A DNA stretch of 64,000 nucleotides from Nonomuraea sediminis. Its GTDB lineage: Bacteria; Actinomycetota; Actinomycetes; Streptosporangiales; Streptosporangiaceae. Below the pieces are notes generated by a model, which saw only the letters and a list, made by a program, of their open reading frames with translations, ran no database searches and was not told the origin of the DNA. Both the position numbers and the translations under genes were made by a program. The DNA lies in assembly GCF_018531495.1 (NCBI RefSeq), contig NZ_JAHDTI010000001.1:1426001-1490000 (forward strand), read 5' to 3'. Below, in pieces: positions 35,243-44,769 of this stretch (position 1 is the first letter of the stretch; every line of letters begins with the position of its first letter).

Positions 35243-36912
<1,670 letters not shown>

Positions 36913-36937
36913 GTTCTTGACCTTCCGTCTGCAAAAT

Positions 36938-36968
36938 CTATTCATTCATATCTAGCTTGAATGAATAG
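36938..36968. promoter_or_regulatory. 31-bp palindrome, probable RpiR operator of hutU
   Basis: CTATTCATTCA (36938-36948) and TGAATGAATAG (36958-36968) are perfect 11-bp arms around nine bases. It fills the 70-bp gap between the RpiR gene end and hutU. A related half-site TTCATTCA occurs in the divergent lyase/importer region at 39412. Confidence 0.75.
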
Positions 36969-36982
36969 TTACAGTCAATGGC

Positions 36983-37843
36983 CTACTCTGAGAACAGCCC
37001 TCGTGCCGCCGCCGAATGCTCGAACGCCTCCAGTCGCGCCTCCGCGCCCGGGATCTCGTCGACCATCGCTTCCAGCAGGACCCGGCCGAGCATCATGGGG
37101 GCGCAAGCCGTATCGAAGACCAGCTGCGTACCGACCGGGGCGGGCAGCAGCACGTCGGAGAGCGTCGCCGCCGGCGCGAAGGCGTGGTCGGCGATGGTCA
37201 CCACGCTCAGCCCGGCCTCCTTGGCGGCGGACAGCGCGTCCATCAGCTCGGCGGGATGGCGAGGCAGGGCGAAGCAGAGCAGGGCGGTCGCCCCGGCGCC
37301 CGCGGCCTGCTCGATGCGGTCGGTGAGCATGGTGCCGCCCTCGTTGAGCAGGCGCACGTCGGGGTGCACCTTGGCGGCGAAGTAGGCGAAGCCCGCGGCT
37401 TGCGCCGAGGAGGCACGCAGGCCCAGCACGGGCAGCGGCCGCGAGGGCGCGAGCAGCTTCGCGGCCTCGACGATCGCCCCCATGTCCGCCAGCACCCCGG
37501 CCAGTTGCTGGAGGTTGGCGATCTCGGCGAGCACCGCCCGCTGGAACTCGCTCAGGGGCGCGTCCCCGCGCTGTTCGGCCGGGACCGCCGATTCAGGCAG
37601 GCTGAGCTCCCGGATCTGCTTGCGCAGCGCGGGATAGCCGTCGTACCCGAGCGTTGTCGCGAACCTGGTCACCGACGGCTGACTGACTCCTGCCAGCTCG
37701 GCCACCTCCACGCTCGACAGGAAAGCCGCCTCCTCCGCGTGCTGGACCAGGCAGTGCGCGATCCGGCGCTGGGCGGGGGTCAGCCGATGGCCGTCGAAAA
37801 GGCGCAGCAGCCGGGCAGGCGGCGTGACATCGTCGGTGCTCAT
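36983..37843 (-). CDS. MurR/RpiR-family transcriptional regulator
   Basis: The protein has 286 residues: an N-terminal helix-turn-helix (about 20-80, LSSVEVAELAGVSQPSVTRF) and a C-terminal sugar-isomerase (SIS) domain (about 120-270, LRASSAQAAGFAYFAAK, ALPRHPAELMDALSAAKEAG). The ATG at 37843 follows GAGGAGAG and lies 14 bp after the lyase stop. RpiR regulators normally sense phosphorylated sugars, but members control histidine-utilisation genes in several bacteria. It probably binds the palindrome at 36938-36968 and the degenerate copy at 39412-39438. Confidence 0.9.
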   Translation of the reverse strand: MSTDDVTPPARLLRLFDGHRLTPAQRRIAHCLVQHAEEAAFLSSVEVAELAGVSQPSVTRFATTLGYDGYPALRKQIRELSLPESAVPAEQRGDAPLSEFQRAVLAEIANLQQLAGVLADMGAIVEAAKLLAPSRPLPVLGLRASSAQAAGFAYFAAKVHPDVRLLNEGGTMLTDRIEQAAGAGATALLCFALPRHPAELMDALSAAKEAGLSVVTIADHAFAPAATLSDVLLPAPVGTQLVFDTACAPMMLGRVLLEAMVDEIPGAEARLEAFEHSAAARGLFSE

Positions 37844-37857
37844 GACTCTCCTCGGGT

Positions 37858-39372
37858 TCACAGTTCGGCCAGCGCGTCGAGGAGACCGGCGGCGGCCGAG
37901 ACGTCCGCGGTGAGCGGCCGGTCCTCCATCGACTGATCAAGTGTGGCCTCCGCCAGCGCGTACGCGCGGCCAACCGGCAGCGACAGGTCCTGCCATGTCG
38001 CCTTGTCCTGTTCCCGCTGGCGCAGGGCGCGGACGGCGGCGACCAGCTCGCAGCCGAGCACCAGCCGGTAGGCCTCCACTGCCCGCAGCATCTGGCGGGC
38101 GGCCTGCGAGGCGAAACTCCCTGCCTCCTCAACACCCCGCGACAGTACGGCGTGGCCGGCGGAAGCCGGGGTCGCCGCGTTGCGCAGCTCGGCGATGGCG
38201 GCGTTCGCGCTGTATTCGAGGATGAGCACGCCAGACCCCGCCGACACCGCGCCCGCCAGGAACGGCCGCAGTCCTGTGATGCCCGGCTCGTTGAGTGCCG
38301 CCAGCCGCGCCGCGGACATCCGCGCCGTCGGCAGCAGGGCGAGGCCGAGCTGGTCCAACGCGAGCGCCAGGTGCGCGGAGTAGAAACCGCCGTGATGGTA
38401 GGCCGCGGACCCGCCGTCCGGTCCTGCCCCGCTGATCAGCGGGTTCTCCGCGCCGGCGTTGAGCTCGATGGCCAGCACCCGCTCCAGCGCGTCGGCGGCC
38501 TCCAGGGCGGGCCCGTGGATCTGGGGGAAGCAGCGCAAGCCGTACGGGTCCTGGATGCGGCCCGTGGGCGGGGCGGGCCGGGCCGGGGCGCCGACGAGCC
38601 GCCTGACCTCGAAGGCGGCCCGCAGGTTGCCCGGATGCGGGCGCGCGAGGTGTACCGGCTCGGCGAAGGCCTCCAGCGAGCCCTCCACGGCGAGCAGCGA
38701 GAGGGCGGCCACCACGTGGGTGGCCCGCAGCAGGCGGTCCAGGTCATGGCGGGCCAGCGACGCCTGCCCCAGGGTGAGGGCGTTGCTGCTGATCAGCGCC
38801 AGCGCGTCACCGGTTTCGAGATTGATCGCGGGTGGCGGGGTGGAATCGCCGAGCCAGGGGTGTTCTCCCGCGAGGGCCAGGCCGAGCTGGGAGAGCGCGG
38901 CCAGATCGCCCGTGCCGACCGCGCCGTACTCGTTCACCAGCGGGTGCACTCCGGCCTCGATCGCCGCGGCGAGCGTCCGGACGACCTCGAGGCGGAGTCC
39001 GGCGCCGCCCACCAGGAGCTGGTTGAGCCGGACGACCGACATCGCCCGCACCTGACGCGCGGGCAGCGGCTCCCCGATTCCGCCCGCGTGGCTGCGAAGC
39101 AGCCGCAGACCGTGGAGGTCCAGGTCGGCGAGATCGACGTCCAGGACGCGGTTGGCGCCGACGCCGGTGCTGCGCCCGTAGACGCGCCGGTCGGCGACGA
39201 GCTCACAGGCCCGGCGCCACGACCGTTCCACCACGTCGAACGCGCCCTGGGGAACCTCCACTCGGGCCTCACCGTCGGCGATCAAGGTGACCGTGTCGCT
39301 GTCGAGACCATGCCCATCCAGCTCGATCCGTGGGACATCGATGCCTACGATCCGAGACGCCACGGCGCTCAT
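37858..39372 (-). CDS. HutH-like aromatic amino-acid lyase without the MIO triad
   Basis: The protein has 504 residues from an ATG at 39372 after AAGGGGAG. It has the lyase hallmarks VYGRSTGVGANR (Tyr of the YGxxTGFG loop), LLRSHAGGIGEPL, QDPYGLRCFPQIHG and ENPLIS. The cofactor segment, however, reads NEYGAVGTGDLAALSQ where HutH has GSVGASGDLAPLSH. One residue is missing and Ala-Ser-Gly is replaced by Gly-Thr-Gly. The MIO cofactor therefore probably cannot form in the usual way. Related MIO-free members are known, notably ergothionase. The reaction is likely elimination from a histidine or histidine-betaine side chain, but should not be named histidine ammonia-lyase without test. Confidence 0.85.
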   Translation of the reverse strand: MSAVASRIVGIDVPRIELDGHGLDSDTVTLIADGEARVEVPQGAFDVVERSWRRACELVADRRVYGRSTGVGANRVLDVDLADLDLHGLRLLRSHAGGIGEPLPARQVRAMSVVRLNQLLVGGAGLRLEVVRTLAAAIEAGVHPLVNEYGAVGTGDLAALSQLGLALAGEHPWLGDSTPPPAINLETGDALALISSNALTLGQASLARHDLDRLLRATHVVAALSLLAVEGSLEAFAEPVHLARPHPGNLRAAFEVRRLVGAPARPAPPTGRIQDPYGLRCFPQIHGPALEAADALERVLAIELNAGAENPLISGAGPDGGSAAYHHGGFYSAHLALALDQLGLALLPTARMSAARLAALNEPGITGLRPFLAGAVSAGSGVLILEYSANAAIAELRNAATPASAGHAVLSRGVEEAGSFASQAARQMLRAVEAYRLVLGCELVAAVRALRQREQDKATWQDLSLPVGRAYALAEATLDQSMEDRPLTADVSAAAGLLDALAEL

Positions 39373-39411
39373 CTCCCCTTCACCAGCGCATAACCCGAGT
39401 ATTGACATATC

Positions 39412-39438
39412 TTCATTCATCCATGAGTCTGCATGACT
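39412..39438. promoter_or_regulatory. degenerate second RpiR-type operator
   Basis: TTCATTCA (39412-39419), ten bases, then TGCATGACT (39430-39438), which matches seven of nine positions of the second arm of the hutU palindrome. It lies between the divergent lyase and importer genes. A TTGACA hexamer at 39402-39407 just upstream could be the -35 of the importer promoter. Confidence 0.45.
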
Positions 39439-39448
39439 ACATACAGAC
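39427..39448. promoter_or_regulatory. imperfect 22-bp palindrome before the importer
   Basis: GTCTG (39427-39431) and CAGAC (39444-39448) bound the site, and ATG/CAT pairs continue inward with mismatches. It overlaps the operator at 39412-39438. It could be a GntR-type site or part of a leader structure. Confidence 0.35.
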
Positions 39449-39464
39449 GGGCAAGGTGGTGCCA

Positions 39465-40553
39465 GTGATCCGGTTCGACAACGTCACCAAGCGGTTCCCG
39501 AACGGCACAACGGCTGTTGACGGCCTCTCCGTGGACTTCCCCGAAGGCGGGATCACGGTGCTCGTCGGCTCCTCCGGCTGCGGCAAGACCACCACCCTGC
39601 GAATGATCAACAGGTTGGTCGACCCCACGTCTGGAACGGTCAGCCTGGGCGGGCGCGACGTGCGCGAACTTCCCGCGGCCCAGCTGCGGCGTGGCATTGG
39701 ATACGTCATCCAGCAGGCGGGCCTGTTCCCGCACCGCACGGTGCTGGACAACATCGCCACCGTGCCGACGCTGCTCGGCTGGGGCCGGCGCAAGGCCCGC
39801 GCCAGGGCCGCCGAGCTGCTGGAGGTCGTCGGCCTGGCCCCGGAGTCCGGCAAGCGCTACCCGCACCAGCTCTCCGGCGGCCAGCAACAGCGCGTGGGCG
39901 TCGCCCGGGCACTGGCCGCCGACCCACCGGTGCTCCTCATGGACGAGCCGTTCGGCGCCGTCGACCCGGTGGTCCGCACCCTGCTCCAGGACGAGTTGCT
40001 GCGCCTGCAGGCCGAGCTGCGCAAGACCATCGTCTTCGTCACCCACGACATCGACGAGGCCGTACGGCTCGGCGACCGCATCGCGGTCTTCCGCACCGGC
40101 GGGCACATGGTCCAGTGCGCCCCGCCCGCCGAGCTGCTCGCCACACCGGCCGACGACTTCGTCGCCGGATTCCTCGGCGCGGAACGCGGGCTGAAACTGC
40201 TCTCGCTGGTATCGCTGAAGGACGTGCCGTACGAGCCGATCGCAGCCCTCAAGACCACGGCCACGGTGGCCGAAGCGCGCGCGGCGGCGACGGGCCGGTG
40301 GTCGCTCGTGCTCTCCCCCGACGGCAAGCCCGCCGGCTGGTTGGACGTCGACGCGCTCGACGGGGCGGATTCGATCGCGCAGGCGCCACTCGTCCCGGTG
40401 CGGGGGCTGACCGACACCGACTCGCTGCTCTCGGCGCTCAATGAGACCGTCTCCTCCCCCACCGGAATGGCGGTTCGGGTCGACGCTGCGGGCATGCTCG
40501 TCGGGGTCTCCAGGGACGACGTGGTCCACGCACATCAGCGGAGCCTGGCATGA
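39465..40553 (+). CDS. OpuC-type (glycine betaine/choline) ABC transporter ATP-binding protein
   Basis: The protein has 362 residues from a GTG at 39465 after AAGGTGG. The Walker A is GSSGCGKTT, the signature LSGGQQQRVG and the Walker B VLLMDEPFGAVD. The C-terminal part (about 270-360) is a CBS-like regulatory segment, as in OpuCA. An ATG at 39423 in frame has no ribosome site and would start inside the operator. It heads a four-gene importer operon divergent from the lyase. Confidence 0.92.
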   Translation: MIRFDNVTKRFPNGTTAVDGLSVDFPEGGITVLVGSSGCGKTTTLRMINRLVDPTSGTVSLGGRDVRELPAAQLRRGIGYVIQQAGLFPHRTVLDNIATVPTLLGWGRRKARARAAELLEVVGLAPESGKRYPHQLSGGQQQRVGVARALAADPPVLLMDEPFGAVDPVVRTLLQDELLRLQAELRKTIVFVTHDIDEAVRLGDRIAVFRTGGHMVQCAPPAELLATPADDFVAGFLGAERGLKLLSLVSLKDVPYEPIAALKTTATVAEARAAATGRWSLVLSPDGKPAGWLDVDALDGADSIAQAPLVPVRGLTDTDSLLSALNETVSSPTGMAVRVDAAGMLVGVSRDDVVHAHQRSLA

Positions 40554-41197
40554 CCGTCGAATGGAGCTGGCTCACCACGCACACCGATGACCTGGTGACG
40601 CTCACCCTGGACCACCTGGCGACGGCGGTCCCCGCCGTACTGCTCGGGCTGCTGATCGCGCTGCCGCTCGCCGTGGTCGCCCACCGGATCAGGCCACTGC
40701 GCGGAATCCTGCTCGGGATCTCCAACATCCTGTTCACGGTGCCGTCTCTGGCCCTGTTCGTCCTGCTGCTGCCGATCACGGGGCTGACCAGGACGACCGC
40801 GATCGCCGGCCTGACCGTTTACACCCTGGTCGTCCTGCTGCGTAACACCGTAGAGGGACTCGACAGCGTGCCCGTCAAGGTCCGCGAGGCCTCCCTCGCC
40901 ATGGGCAGGGGCAGGCTCGGCACCCTGGTGAAGGTCGAGTTCCCGCTCGCGATGCCGGTGATCATGGCCGGGGTCCGGGTGGCGAGCGTCATGACCATCT
41001 CGCTGGTCAGCGTGGCCAGCTACATCGGGTTCGGCGGAATCGGCCAGCTGTTCACCGACGGCTTCCAGCGCAGCTTCCCCACCCCGGTACTCGCGGGAGT
41101 CGTCCTCACGCTCCTGCTCGCGCTGGCCGTCGACGCAGTGCTCGTCCTCGTGCAGCGGCTCTGCACCCCCTGGACGCGCAAGGGAGTCCGCGCATGA
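40550..41197 (+). CDS. OpuC-type ABC transporter permease
   Basis: The protein has 215 residues, six membrane segments, with the EAA loop VREASLAMGRGRLGTLVKVE. It overlaps the ATPase gene by four bases (ATGA) and the next permease likewise. It forms the channel with that permease. Confidence 0.94.
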   Translation: MTVEWSWLTTHTDDLVTLTLDHLATAVPAVLLGLLIALPLAVVAHRIRPLRGILLGISNILFTVPSLALFVLLLPITGLTRTTAIAGLTVYTLVVLLRNTVEGLDSVPVKVREASLAMGRGRLGTLVKVEFPLAMPVIMAGVRVASVMTISLVSVASYIGFGGIGQLFTDGFQRSFPTPVLAGVVLTLLLALAVDAVLVLVQRLCTPWTRKGVRA

Positions 41198-41856
41198 TGG
41201 ATCTCTTCTCGCAGCTGGCCGCCTGGCTGACCAGCGCCGGCCAATGGGCCGGCCCGGAGGGCATCGCCCAACGGCTGCTGGAACATCTCGAGTACTCCCT
41301 TCTCTCCACAGTCGCGGCCGCACTGATCGCCCTGCCCATAGGGCTGTTCATCGGCCACACCGGCAAAGGCGCGTTCCTCGCCATCAACCTCTCGGGCTTC
41401 GGCCGTGCCCTCCCGACCGTGGGCATCGTCACGCTGGTCTTCCTGGTCGGCGGCCTGAGCATGACCCCGGTGTACGTATCCCTGGTCGCGCTGGCCATCC
41501 CCGTGATCGTGACCAACACCTACGCAGGCATGGCCGCGGTCGAGGCGGACACCAAGGACGCCGCCCGTGGCATGGGGATGACCGGGCTGCAGTCACTCCG
41601 GCGGGTGGAGATCCCACTCGCCGCCCCCCTGATCATGACGGGGCTCCGGCTGGCGACCGTACAGGTCATCGCCACCGCCACCATCGCCGCCTACGTCAGC
41701 TTCGGCGGCCTCGGCCGCTACATCTTCGACGGACTCGCCCAACGCGATCTCGCCCAGGTCCTGGGCGGCGCCGTGCTCGTCGCGGTGCTCGCCGTGGCCG
41801 TGGACCTCATCCTCGCCGGAATCCACCGCATCCTCTTCCGCCACCGCCTCACCTGA
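41194..41856 (+). CDS. OpuC-type ABC transporter permease
   Basis: The protein has 220 residues, six membrane segments, with DAARGMGMTGLQSLRRVEIP as EAA loop. It overlaps the previous gene by four bases and ends ten bases before the binding-protein gene. Confidence 0.94.
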   Translation: MMDLFSQLAAWLTSAGQWAGPEGIAQRLLEHLEYSLLSTVAAALIALPIGLFIGHTGKGAFLAINLSGFGRALPTVGIVTLVFLVGGLSMTPVYVSLVALAIPVIVTNTYAGMAAVEADTKDAARGMGMTGLQSLRRVEIPLAAPLIMTGLRLATVQVIATATIAAYVSFGGLGRYIFDGLAQRDLAQVLGGAVLVAVLAVAVDLILAGIHRILFRHRLT

Positions 41857-41866
41857 GGGAGACCTC

Positions 41867-42799
41867 ATGAACCGCAGGAACCTCGTCGCGGGCGCGCTCG
41901 CGCTCGCCGTACTCCCCGTACTCGCCGCCTGCTCCGGCGGCACGACCAGCCTGAACACGCCGCCGTCCGCCGCCGGATCCGCCACGGGCGCGTCCGGCAC
42001 GATCGTGATCGGCACGGCCAACTTCTCCGAGAACCAGATCCTCGGCTACCTCTACGCCGACGTCCTCAAGGCCGCGGGCCTGGAGGCGACGGTCAAGCCC
42101 AACCTGGGATCACGCGAGATCGTCCTGCCCGCCCTGCAGAACGGCGACATCGACCTGCTGCCGGAATACCAGGGCAACCTCCTGCTGTACTTGGACGCCA
42201 AGGCCACCGAGACCGACGTCGACGCCCTGCAGAAAGCACTCGCCGCCAAGATGCCGAAGGGACTCACGATCCTGCCGCCGGCGGCCGCCGAAGACGCGGA
42301 CGTCTTCACCGTCACCAAGGAGACCGCGACCAAGTACGGCCTGGCCAGCCTCGACGACCTGGCCAAGTACAACGGCAAGCTGGTCTTCGGCGGACCGCCC
42401 GAGGTGAAGACCCGCCAGGTCGGCCTGGTCGGCCTCAAGCAGGTCTACGGCGTGGAGTTCAAGGCGTTCAAGGCGCTCGACGCCAGCGGCCCGCTCGTCA
42501 AGGGCGCCATCAAGAACGGCGACGTGCAGGTGGGCAACCTCTTCAGCACCGACGTGGACATCGCCAAGAACGGCTGGGTCATGCTGGAGGACCCGAAGAA
42601 GCTCATCCCCGCCCAGCGCGTCGTGCCGCTGATCCGCACCGACAAGGCCACCGACCAGGTCAAATCCGCCCTGGCCAAGCTGAACACGGCGCTGACCACC
42701 GAGGAACTGAGCAAGCTCGACTCACTCGTGGACAACGACCACCAGGACCCCGACACGGTCGCCGCCGAGTGGACCAAGGCTCACGGCCTGTCGAGCTGA
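41867..42799 (+). CDS. OpuC/EgtU-type substrate-binding lipoprotein
   Basis: The protein has 310 residues. A lipoprotein signal ends in the lipobox LAAC, followed by a Ser/Thr-rich linker and the binding domain (IVIGTANFSENQILGYLYAD, DIDLLPEYQGNLLLYL, NGDVQVGNLFSTDVDIAKNG). This family binds quaternary ammonium compounds: betaine, choline, carnitine, and, in EgtU, ergothioneine. Related HutXWV of Sinorhizobium imports histidine and proline betaine. Its place opposite the lyase suggests the ligand is the substrate of the hut-like enzymes. Confidence 0.93.
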   Translation: MNRRNLVAGALALAVLPVLAACSGGTTSLNTPPSAAGSATGASGTIVIGTANFSENQILGYLYADVLKAAGLEATVKPNLGSREIVLPALQNGDIDLLPEYQGNLLLYLDAKATETDVDALQKALAAKMPKGLTILPPAAAEDADVFTVTKETATKYGLASLDDLAKYNGKLVFGGPPEVKTRQVGLVGLKQVYGVEFKAFKALDASGPLVKGAIKNGDVQVGNLFSTDVDIAKNGWVMLEDPKKLIPAQRVVPLIRTDKATDQVKSALAKLNTALTTEELSKLDSLVDNDHQDPDTVAAEWTKAHGLSS

Positions 42800-42812
42800 T
42801 CCGGTCCTGACC

Positions 42813-42847
42813 TGTACGGCTCGCGTCCGCCTTGCGCGAGCCGTACA
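42813..42847. terminator. 13-bp hairpin after the importer operon
   Basis: TGTACGGCTCGCG (42813-42825) and CGCGAGCCGTACA (42835-42847) are perfect arms around nine bases, 13 bp after the binding-protein stop. No long T run follows, as is usual for actinomycete terminators. Confidence 0.7.
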
Positions 42848-42938
42848 TCCTCAGGTCTGACCTGACGGAAAATCGTTCGCTCCTTCGTACCCCCTGCAGG
42901 CAGCATAGCCAGGCCGGTGTCTGCGTTCGGGAGGGCGG

Positions 42939-44768
42939 ATGGCTGTGCTCGGATCACTCCAGGGTTCCAAAAGTGCTCCATCTGCGCGAAGGTCGGCGGT
43001 TCTGCTGGCACTGCGCTACTACTGCGGTGAGCTGATCCGCCAGTGGCCGATCGCGGTGCCCGCACTGACGCTTCCTGCGATAGGGAACATCTGCCTGTTC
43101 TACCTGGCACCGCTCGCGGTGGCCGGGCTGGTGGGGCATCTGGCCGGTGGCGGCGACGGCTCCGTCTCCGCGCTCCTGCCCTATGTGCTCGGCTTCGGCG
43201 CGTTGCTGCTGGCGGGTGAGGTGCTGTGGCGGGTGGGACTGCACTTCATGAACCGTACGGACGCCCGGGGCATCGAGCGCCTCGGCGTGGTGGGCATGGA
43301 CGAGTTGCTGACCAAGGACGCCGCGTTCTTCCACAACAACTTCGCCGGTTCGCTGACCAAACGGGTGCTGGGGTTCTCGAGCCGGTTCGAGGAGTTCGCC
43401 GACACGCTCACCTTCTCGATCATGGCGAAGTTGGTGCCGCTGGCCTTCGCGTCGGTGGTGCTGTGGCGGTATCACCCGCTGCTGGTCCTCGTTCTCGTGG
43501 GTCTCATCATCGTCACCGGCGTTCTCGTGGCCCCGCTGATCCGCCGTCGCCAAGCGCTGGTCGACGAACGCGAGGCCGCCAAGGTGCTGGTGTCGGGCCA
43601 CGTGGCCGATGTGCTGGCCAACATGGAGACGGTCCGTGCGTTCGCCGCCGAGGGTCGCGAAGCCGCCGAACATCGGGCCAGGGTCGCCGAGCAGCAGAGG
43701 CTCTCGCTGCGTTCCTGGGACTACGGCAACCTGCGGGTGGACACGGTCGTCGCCCCGATCTCGGTCCTCACCAGCGCCGTGGGCCTGCTCCTGGCCGTGG
43801 CGCTCCGGGGTGGTCTGGGTGTGGAGGCCATCATCGTGACGTTCTCCTACTACTCGAACACGATCAGCATCATGTTCGAGTTCAACCAGATATACCGGCG
43901 GATGGAGAGCGTGCTCACCGAGGCCGCCCAGTTCACCGAACTGCTCCTCGTCCCGCCGACAGTGGTGGATCCGGCCGAGCCGCAGCCGCTGCGCCCGGCC
44001 GACTCAGGCGTCCGCTTCGAGCGGGTCAGGTTCGCGCACGCCGAGGGCCCGCCCCTGTTCGAGGACCTGGACCTGGACATTCCCAGCGGCACCAAGATCG
44101 GGCTGGTCGGCCAGTCCGGCGGTGGCAAGACCACTCTCACCCGGCTGTTGCTGCGCCTCATGGACGTCGACGGAGGCCGGATCCTGATAGGCGGCCAGGA
44201 CATCTCCTGGCTGCGCCAGGCCGATCTGCGCAGCCTCATCGCGTACGTCCCCCAGGAACCTGCCATGTTCCACCGGTCGGTGCGTGACAACATCGCGTTC
44301 GCCCGGCCGGGCGCCACCGACGACGAGATCCTCCAGGCCGCGCGGGCGGCGCATGTCACGGAGTTCGCCGAGTCCCTGCCGGACGGATTCGACACCCTGG
44401 TCGGCGAACGTGGCGTCAAGCTCTCCGGCGGCCAGCGGCAGCGCCTCGCTCTCGCGCGCGCCATCCTCCGCGACACCCCGATCCTGCTGCTGGACGAGGC
44501 GACCAGCGCCCTGGACTCCGAAAGCGAGAGCCTCGTTCAGGAAGCCTTGTGGCACCTGATGCGGGACCGTACCGCGCTGGTGGTCGCGCACCGCCTGAGC
44601 ACCGTCGTCCGCATGGATCGGCTTGTCGTGCTCAACCGGGGACGCATCGTGGAGCAGGGCACCCACAGCGAGCTGCTCCAGGCTGAAGGTCCTTACGCCC
44701 GACTCTGGCGCCACCAATCCGGCGGCTTCCTGGTCGACGACGACACCCCCGACGCGCTCCACCGCTAG
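42939..44768 (+). CDS. ABC transporter, fused membrane and ATP-binding domains (exporter type)
   Basis: The protein has 609 residues: a six-segment membrane domain (about 25-325), then the ATPase with Walker A GQSGGGKTT, signature LSGGQRQRLA and Walker B ILLLDEATSALD. It is a half-transporter that works as a dimer. GGGAGGG precedes the ATG. Its stop is next to that of the fusion enzyme on the other strand. No partner gene or substrate hint is present. Confidence 0.94.
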   Translation: MAVLGSLQGSKSAPSARRSAVLLALRYYCGELIRQWPIAVPALTLPAIGNICLFYLAPLAVAGLVGHLAGGGDGSVSALLPYVLGFGALLLAGEVLWRVGLHFMNRTDARGIERLGVVGMDELLTKDAAFFHNNFAGSLTKRVLGFSSRFEEFADTLTFSIMAKLVPLAFASVVLWRYHPLLVLVLVGLIIVTGVLVAPLIRRRQALVDEREAAKVLVSGHVADVLANMETVRAFAAEGREAAEHRARVAEQQRLSLRSWDYGNLRVDTVVAPISVLTSAVGLLLAVALRGGLGVEAIIVTFSYYSNTISIMFEFNQIYRRMESVLTEAAQFTELLLVPPTVVDPAEPQPLRPADSGVRFERVRFAHAEGPPLFEDLDLDIPSGTKIGLVGQSGGGKTTLTRLLLRLMDVDGGRILIGGQDISWLRQADLRSLIAYVPQEPAMFHRSVRDNIAFARPGATDDEILQAARAAHVTEFAESLPDGFDTLVGERGVKLSGGQRQRLALARAILRDTPILLLDEATSALDSESESLVQEALWHLMRDRTALVVAHRLSTVVRMDRLVVLNRGRIVEQGTHSELLQAEGPYARLWRHQSGGFLVDDDTPDALHR

Positions 44769-44769
44769 C

